Assembly: GCA_937871415.1 (NCBI GenBank)
Contig: CALMQD010000187.1
Span: 1 to 7,954 of the forward strand
DNA: 7,954 nt
From: an uncultured Phycisphaerales bacterium
GTDB taxonomy: Bacteria; Planctomycetota; Phycisphaerae; Phycisphaerales; UBA1924
Direction: 5' to 3'
The translations under genes and the position numbers were made by a program. Below, piece after piece: positions 1 through 4,932 of the stretch. Position 1 is the first letter of the stretch, and every line of letters begins with the position of its first letter. Below the pieces are notes generated by a model that worked only from the letters and a program-made list of their open reading frames with translations, was not told the origin of the DNA and made no database searches.

Positions 1-2126
1 ACGCTGAGCACCGCAGGATCCTGGATCGATTGCACGCCGGCGCCCCGGGCGCGAACGCCGCGGAGATTGTCGCGCGGGCGCTGCGGGGCGTGCTCGAGGG
101 CGAGATCCCCACCCGCCGGGCCCGCGGCCTGCCGATCCCCTCCCACGCGCTGAGCACCGCGAAACTGCCGGCGCACCGCCCGCGCTCTGTTTCAACCGGC
201 GCCGGGGCCTCCCGGTCCGCGCGCCGCATCCGCGTCGTCAACATGGTCAACGTCGACGGCTCGCCCGTCGGCGGCGTGATGACCTGGGCCCTGCGCCTCG
301 CCAGGTCGCTGCCCGCGCGCCGGCCCGAGTTCGATGTGCGCACGCTCGCCGTCGTCAACTTCGCCGACGCCCTGCACGCCCGCGGCTTTGACATCGACGA
401 CGGGCCCGGCGGAACCACCGACCTCTGCGTGCTCGACGACCTCATGGACACGCACGAGCGCCTGGAGCACCTGCGGCAGTCGCTCCTGCGCCTCGACCCC
501 GACATCATCCTGCCCAACTTCGCCGACCAGTGCTACATGGGCGCGATCCTCGCCCGCGCAGAACTCGAGAAGTCCCACCCGACGCGCATCGTCTCCATCG
601 CTCACACCGACTCGGCCTATTACCAGGACCTCGCGAGCACCTACGACACCTTTGACGCGTGCGTGGGTGTGAGCGGCGCGTGCATGAACTGGGTGCGCCC
701 GCTCGCCGCGGGCCGCCCGTGCCGCGAGATCCCGTACGGCATCCCGATCTCGCCGCGCCCGCGCGAGGCGTCCCTCGACGCGTCGCGCCCGCTGCGCATC
801 GCGTACATCGGGCGCATGGTCGAGGAGCAGAAGCGCGTCTCGCGTCTCTGGGAAGTCATCGAGGGCCTCGACGCGCTGCTCACCGGTGATCAGACGTTTG
901 AGTTCCACCTCGTCGGCGACGGCCCCGACATGGACAAGGTCCTTGCCCGGGCAGGCGGGCTGCGGCTGCGCCATGGGCGGCTGGAGATCCACGGCCGGCG
1001 CGCCGTCGATTGGGTCGAACGCTTCACCCGCGGCATCGACGTGAGCGTGCTGGTGAGCAGTTACGAGGGCACGAGCGTCACCATGCTCGAGGCCATGGGC
1101 CAGGGCGTGCTCCCGTGCGTCACGAACGTTGGTTCGGGCGTCGAGCAGTTCGTTCGCGACGGCGAGAGCGGCATCGTCGTCGGCCTCGAGGAGATGGACC
1201 TGATGAGCCGGCGCCTGGCCGAACTCGTCCGGGACCGATCCCTGCTCCGGCGCCTGTCGCTGGGGGCCTATCACGCCGTCGCGCACCCCGGCAGCCCGGT
1301 CACCCCCGACGCCCACGCCGATGCGTACGCCGATCTGTTCGAACAGGTCCTGGCTCTGCCGGCTTTCACGGGCGGGCACGCGGCGAGCGCCCTGCGCCCT
1401 ATCGACACCTGGCGCTGGAAGAAGTACTGGTGCGACCGCCCCGCCCAGGCCCGCGACTGGTGTGCGCAGCAACTCAGCGCGCTCGGGTACGCGCCCGTCG
1501 AGATCGATCCGCCCGAGGCTCGGCTCGCGGCCCTGGTGCGCCGCCCGCGATCAACCCAGGAGCCAACGCCCGGCGTGGTCCTGACCGATGTCGCTACGGC
1601 GTTCATCGAACCATCCACGTTCGCCGGCCTGCGCGAGGCGGGTATCGGCGTTGCCGTCGCGCCCCGCCTGGCTCAGGACGAACTCATCTGGCGCGTCGGG
1701 CGTGTCATCCGAGACGCGCTCCGCTCCGGCTCGCGCCGCATCGCGGTCTACGGCACCGGTCAACACACACACCGCCTGCGCGTGCTTTTCGAGTACCAGC
1801 ACGAGAATCTCCTGCTGGACAAAGGCGAGCCCGACCCGTTCGTCGCGTTCATCGATGACGCCGCTCCGCCGCTGAACGGCCGGAGCGTCGACCGGGCCGA
1901 GCGGCGCTTCGACCGCCCGATGCTCACGCTCGCGGACGCCGTCGAGCGCCTGAGCCCCGACACGATCCTGCTCTCCTCCGACGCCTTTGAAAGCGTCATG
2001 TGGGCCCGCACCGCCGACCTTCGCGCCCGCGGCGTGCGCGTGATCGCGCTCTACGGCAGCGACGCCGCTCCGTCACCCGACGCCCCCCGGGCCGGCGCCC
2101 ACGCTGCGCCCGCGCTCGCCCGATAG
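1..2126 (+). CDS. Multidomain GT4-type glycosyltransferase with C-terminal Rossmann-like module (5' end outside window)
   Basis: Probably transfers a sugar from a nucleotide-sugar donor to a growing surface glycan in the cytoplasm; donor and acceptor cannot be read from sequence. Residues are numbered from the TTG at 30. The frame is open to the left edge (first full codon at 3) with no in-frame ATG before 243. That ATG would cut the first strand of the fold (RIRVVNMVN, 67-75), so the gene most likely starts upstream. Residues 1-25 look like the closing helix of a preceding domain, and 26-66 are a Pro/Arg-rich linker. The GT-B core spans about 67-440: a glycine-rich N-terminal loop (SPVGGVM), AYIGRMVEEQK with R262 and K268 where GT4 enzymes bind donor phosphates, HLVGDGPD, and the EX7E motif at E346/E354 (YEGTSVTMLEAMGQG). 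After a Trp/Cys-rich linker, 569-676 form a Rossmann-like module (AVYGTGQHTHRL, then FIDD) resembling the start of the next gene's product. The tail is Ala/Pro-rich. The GT4 call is firm; the extent is uncertain. Confidence 0.87.
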   Translation, partial: AEHRRILDRLHAGAPGANAAEIVARALRGVLEGEIPTRRARGLPIPSHALSTAKLPAHRPRSVSTGAGASRSARRIRVVNMVNVDGSPVGGVMTWALRLARSLPARRPEFDVRTLAVVNFADALHARGFDIDDGPGGTTDLCVLDDLMDTHERLEHLRQSLLRLDPDIILPNFADQCYMGAILARAELEKSHPTRIVSIAHTDSAYYQDLASTYDTFDACVGVSGACMNWVRPLAAGRPCREIPYGIPISPRPREASLDASRPLRIAYIGRMVEEQKRVSRLWEVIEGLDALLTGDQTFEFHLVGDGPDMDKVLARAGGLRLRHGRLEIHGRRAVDWVERFTRGIDVSVLVSSYEGTSVTMLEAMGQGVLPCVTNVGSGVEQFVRDGESGIVVGLEEMDLMSRRLAELVRDRSLLRRLSLGAYHAVAHPGSPVTPDAHADAYADLFEQVLALPAFTGGHAASALRPIDTWRWKKYWCDRPAQARDWCAQQLSALGYAPVEIDPPEARLAALVRRPRSTQEPTPGVVLTDVATAFIEPSTFAGLREAGIGVAVAPRLAQDELIWRVGRVIRDALRSGSRRIAVYGTGQHTHRLRVLFEYQHENLLLDKGEPDPFVAFIDDAAPPLNGRSVDRAERRFDRPMLTLADAVERLSPDTILLSSDAFESVMWARTADLRARGVRVIALYGSDAAPSPDAPRAGAHAAPALAR

Positions 2127-2136
2127 CCCGCCGACC

Positions 2137-2141
2137 AAGGA
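2137..2141 (+). promoter_or_regulatory. Shine-Dalgarno site of the methyltransferase gene
   Basis: AAGGA lies 7 bases before the ATG at 2149, inside the 22-base gap after the glycosyltransferase stop. It fixes the methyltransferase start and supports translation from a shared transcript. No separate promoter or terminator fits in the gap. Confidence 0.7.
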
Positions 2142-2148
2142 CACGCCC

Positions 2149-3198
2149 ATGACCAGCGCCCTCCTCTCTCCGACCGCTGTCCGCGACCCCGGCGTCCCCG
2201 ACCCCCTGGAGTTTGCACGACTCGTGCAGCGCCTTGTCGCCATGGGCTCGACGCCGGTCGCCGTGATGGGGTCGGGCTCCTTCGTGCAGCGTCTGATGCC
2301 CACGACGTTCGCACCCGCGGGCACCCTCGTCGGGCTCATCGATGACCAGCCCGGCCGTGCGGGAAAGACCTGGGCCGGCCTCACGGTCATGGACACGCCG
2401 GGCGCGCTGAGCAAGGGCGTCCGGGGCGTGATCATCGCGGCCTACGGGCGCGAGTTCGAACGACTCTGGGCCCGGCGCGGGCCGCTGCGTGAAGCCGGTG
2501 TCTCCATCCTCGCCTGTCCCTGCCCGTTCGAGACCAAGGGTTGGGACGAATGCCTGATCGAGCAGTACGAGTGCGCGATCGCGCGGGAACGCGGCCTCAG
2601 GCCCCTCTACCACCGCACGTATCCGCCCGAGCATCCCGTCGCGTGGGACTGGCTCCTGCGTCCGCTCAAGGAGACGGCGCGCCCGGGCATGTCCGTGCTG
2701 GAGGTCGGCAGCGGCGCCGGGCTCTGGACGCAGCACCTGATCGAGCAGGCGGGCACCTACCACGCCGTGGACTACAGCGCGCGCCTGCTGTACGAAGCCA
2801 TCGAGCCCCGCTTCGCCCGTTACATCGGCAAGCTGCGCCTGCACCACGACGAGAAGGCCCTCCTCGCAGACGTCCCCGACGCCAGCGTCGACCTCGCGTT
2901 CAGTTTCGATGTCTTCGTCCACTTCAAGCCCGACCTCGTGCACCAGTACCTGCGGGCGATGCACCGTGTGCTCAAGCCCGGGGGCACGATCCTGCTCCAC
3001 CTGGTCACCTGGAACAGGAAGGCCCTGGAGACCTGGCAGGAGAAGTTCGCGCCGCACCTGCAGGGGCGCGGCGACGAGATGCACTACAACACACTGGACA
3101 GCCTGCGCGTGAGCGCCGACGCGATCGGTCTGCGCGTCGAACAGGTCGGGCCCGAGGTCGGGTGGGCGTACCTCGCCCGCTTCACCAAGACGTCCTGA
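2149..3198 (+). CDS. Class I SAM-dependent methyltransferase with N-terminal Rossmann-like module
   Basis: A 349-residue cytoplasmic protein that likely methylates a sugar or glycan intermediate; the substrate is inferred only from its glycosyltransferase neighbour. The C-terminal half (about 155-345) is a Methyltransf_11/25-type fold. Motif I is LEVGSGAG (184-191), the acidic ribose-binding residue is D208 in HAVDYS, FSFDVFVHF (251-259) matches motif IV, and LKPGG (275-279) is the usual post-motif turn. The N-terminal part (about 36-123) is a separate Rossmann-like module: AVMGSGSFVQRL, LIDD at 63-66, and REFERLWARRGPLREAG. It can be aligned by eye with the C-terminal module of the upstream glycosyltransferase. 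A linker with several Cys residues (C123, C125, C135, C142) joins the halves. The start is set by AAGGA 7 bases upstream. The gene probably shares a transcript with the upstream gene and ends 22 bases from the stop of the convergent FIST gene. Confidence 0.88.
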   Translation: MTSALLSPTAVRDPGVPDPLEFARLVQRLVAMGSTPVAVMGSGSFVQRLMPTTFAPAGTLVGLIDDQPGRAGKTWAGLTVMDTPGALSKGVRGVIIAAYGREFERLWARRGPLREAGVSILACPCPFETKGWDECLIEQYECAIARERGLRPLYHRTYPPEHPVAWDWLLRPLKETARPGMSVLEVGSGAGLWTQHLIEQAGTYHAVDYSARLLYEAIEPRFARYIGKLRLHHDEKALLADVPDASVDLAFSFDVFVHFKPDLVHQYLRAMHRVLKPGGTILLHLVTWNRKALETWQEKFAPHLQGRGDEMHYNTLDSLRVSADAIGLRVEQVGPEVGWAYLARFTKTS

Positions 3199-3205
3199 AC
3201 GCCTG

Positions 3206-3219
3206 GGGCGGCCGCGCCC
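3206..3219. terminator. Possible short hairpin between convergent genes
   Basis: The 22-base gap between the two convergent stop codons contains a 5-base stem (3206-3210 paired with 3215-3219) with a 4-base loop. It is entirely G/C and has no T-tract on either strand. It could slow polymerase from either side, but in DNA this GC-rich such a stem can arise by chance. No other terminator fits in the gap, so transcripts may run into the opposing gene. Confidence 0.2.
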
Positions 3220-3220
3220 G

Positions 3221-4771
3221 CTACGCCGAGGTCGCCGCGCGGAAGATCGCCAGGCACGCCGTCTGGCCGTGAACATACACATCGCCTTCTGCGCCCACCG
3301 GACCGATCTCGCCGCCGGCGCAGAACCCGGCCAGCGGCACGGGGTTGACCAGCGGCCCCAGCGGGCGTCCGCCCTTGGCGCTCGCCACGCCGCTGAGCGA
3401 CGCCGGCAGCACCGCTGGTCCATCCGGCGCTCCGGCGCCGGTGGTTTCATCGGCCGGGCGGGCGAAGGCCCGCGCGATCATGGCCGCGTCGTGGCTCGCC
3501 TGGTTGAAGAGGCGCGAGCCGCGACCGTTGCACGTGAACAGCAGCAGGCCCGAGGGCCGATCGTGCAGGCGCTGGGCGTCGAGCAGCATCGCGAGGTCTT
3601 CCCCGGCAGTCCGGGCGTCCCGCACATGGAACTGGACCGTCTGACCGACCTTGAGCAGATGGGCCACGGCGATCGCCCCGACGCCCGCGCCCCCGGGCCC
3701 GCGCGCCGGCTCCGCCTCGCTCTCGGGAGACCACCCGGAATCCTCGTCCTCCGGCTTGGGCGGACGCCCGACGCTCTGGTCGATCCCGATGAGGTTCCGG
3801 ATGACAAAGTCGTCGCGTCCGAACCGGCTCTTGTACTCGCTCACCGCGACGCCGACGAACAGGCCCCGGCGCACCTGCTGCTTGGTCTCGTCGTCGAGCG
3901 ATTCGAGCAGTTCCGAGAGCACCTCGAGCGCCGGCCGCCCCCCCAGCGCGGTGATGAGCTGCCGTTTCCCCGCCGTCACGACCATCGGCTTGCCGATCGG
4001 CTTGCACCCCTGCGACACGAGGGTGTCGATCCGCAGATTGCCCCCGGAGAACGACACGCCCACGCCGCCCGCGCGGAAGATCGAGTCGTTGACGAGCAGC
4101 ACGTTGCCGCCGGGACGGGGCGACGCCGACGCGACGCCCCCGATGATCGGCGCCCGCCTCGCCCCGGGCCTGAGCGCCGCCCGCACCGGACGCAGGAGCG
4201 TCGAACCCGCCTGCCCGTCGCGCGCCGCGGCCAGGATCGGCAGCACGGCGTTCACCGGCACGCTGAAGGGGTCGACGAGCAGGACCGTGCCCCGGTGCTC
4301 GGGCCCGAACCCGGCGACGCGCCGCACCAGGTCCAGGTCGCCCGCCGAGTCGGGCCGCACCACCGGCAGGTCGTCGGTCTTGAAGACGCGGACGTTCACG
4401 CCCGGCAGACGCGCCGCCAGCAGCGACACGCCCGGCTGGCGTTCGAGCTCCGTCTCGCCCCCCACGACCGACTCGCCGGAAACGCCCACCAGCACGCGCG
4501 GCGCAAGCTCGGTCCGGATCGCCTCGGCGATCAGCCGCGCGTCGTCGATGTGGTGCGATGAAAAGAACAGGATCGCCAGGTCGCACGCCGGCGCGTCCGC
4601 ACCCTCGCCCGGTCCGCGCGGGTGCGCCGCCAGGTCGGCGCGGCACTGGCGCGCGACCTGCACCGCGGCCTGTCGCGCGTCGAGATGCCCCGACAACGCC
4701 GACGCGAACACCGGCGCAGCGCCGACGGCGATCTGGGCACGGACCGGGTTGGAGTCGGGGAGCGGGTTCAT
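3221..4771 (-). CDS. FIST-domain protein (FIST_N plus FIST_C), predicted small-ligand sensor
   Basis: A 516-residue soluble protein with no signal peptide or membrane segment. FIST modules are predicted to bind small ligands, possibly amino acids, and are often joined to kinases or methyl-accepting domains; here the module stands alone, so its output partner is unknown. The FIST_N part spans about 35-250: DLAILFFSSHH (64-74), LVGVSGESVVGGE (94-106), and GGVASASP (211-218). FIST_C spans about 278-500: FVIRNLIGID (322-331), VGQTVQFHVRDA (375-386), the CNGRG motif (414-418), and AGFCAGGEIGPVG near the end. Between the IRNLIGID strand and the next strand lies an acidic, Pro-rich insert (about 335-362, including KPEDEDSGW) longer than expected. 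The ATG at 4771 is the only good start: an in-frame stop lies 14 codons upstream (4811-4813) with no alternative between. The Shine-Dalgarno is weak (GGAA about 11 bases upstream). The terminator at 4862-4903 implies the gene has its own promoter in 4772-4861. Confidence 0.88.
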   Translation of the reverse strand: MNPLPDSNPVRAQIAVGAAPVFASALSGHLDARQAAVQVARQCRADLAAHPRGPGEGADAPACDLAILFFSSHHIDDARLIAEAIRTELAPRVLVGVSGESVVGGETELERQPGVSLLAARLPGVNVRVFKTDDLPVVRPDSAGDLDLVRRVAGFGPEHRGTVLLVDPFSVPVNAVLPILAAARDGQAGSTLLRPVRAALRPGARRAPIIGGVASASPRPGGNVLLVNDSIFRAGGVGVSFSGGNLRIDTLVSQGCKPIGKPMVVTAGKRQLITALGGRPALEVLSELLESLDDETKQQVRRGLFVGVAVSEYKSRFGRDDFVIRNLIGIDQSVGRPPKPEDEDSGWSPESEAEPARGPGGAGVGAIAVAHLLKVGQTVQFHVRDARTAGEDLAMLLDAQRLHDRPSGLLLFTCNGRGSRLFNQASHDAAMIARAFARPADETTGAGAPDGPAVLPASLSGVASAKGGRPLGPLVNPVPLAGFCAGGEIGPVGAEGDVYVHGQTACLAIFRAATSA

Positions 4772-4861
4772 TCGGTACGAGTTTCCGTCCGGGCGCGAAC
4801 GCCGCGGGGATCACAACGACGCTAGGCAAGCATGAACTGCCGCGCGCCGCCCGCCACGATG
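4772..4861 (-). promoter_or_regulatory. Leader of the FIST gene; promoter expected but not recognised
   Basis: This stretch separates the peptidase terminator from the FIST start codon, so the FIST promoter should lie here. Read on the minus strand, TTCATG followed 15 bases later by TGTGAT is the nearest thing to a sigma-70 pair. The spacing is short and the match poor. No operator-like inverted repeat or riboswitch is evident. Confidence 0.2.
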
Positions 4862-4903
4862 AAACGCAAAAACAAACCGGGGCACGCGCTGGGCGTGCCC
4901 CGG
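4862..4903 (-). terminator. Rho-independent terminator of the M16 peptidase gene
   Basis: A perfect 11-base stem (4877-4887 pairs with 4893-4903) encloses a 5-base loop (4888-4892). On the minus strand it is followed directly by a T-rich run (TTTGTTTTTGCGTTT, 4876 down to 4862), which is the classic intrinsic terminator layout. It starts about 30 bases after the peptidase stop codon. The T-rich side is present only on the minus strand, so it acts on the peptidase transcript and should insulate the FIST gene. Confidence 0.88.
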
Positions 4904-4932
4904 TGAAGGGTGTCGATAATCGCTCTCCGGAC

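Noticed and set aside
192..1472. Long open frame antisense to the glycosyltransferase
   Set aside because: Low-complexity Arg/Ala/Val/Asp-rich translation with no family motif, while the opposite strand encodes a clear GT4 protein. High-GC DNA commonly leaves such antisense frames open.
1996..3450. Long minus-strand open frame covering the methyltransferase
   Set aside because: It overlaps a convincing SAM methyltransferase and the end of the FIST gene, its translation is Arg-rich without motifs, and it has no ribosome site I can see.
3269..4561. Long plus-strand open frame antisense to the FIST gene
   Set aside because: His/Arg/Asp/Pro-rich composition typical of a GC-rich shadow; the minus strand carries the CNGRG and GEIGPVG signatures of a real FIST protein.
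3447..4829. Minus-strand open frame overlapping the FIST gene in another frame
   Set aside because: Arg/Gly/Ala-rich shadow of the true frame with no recognisable domain.
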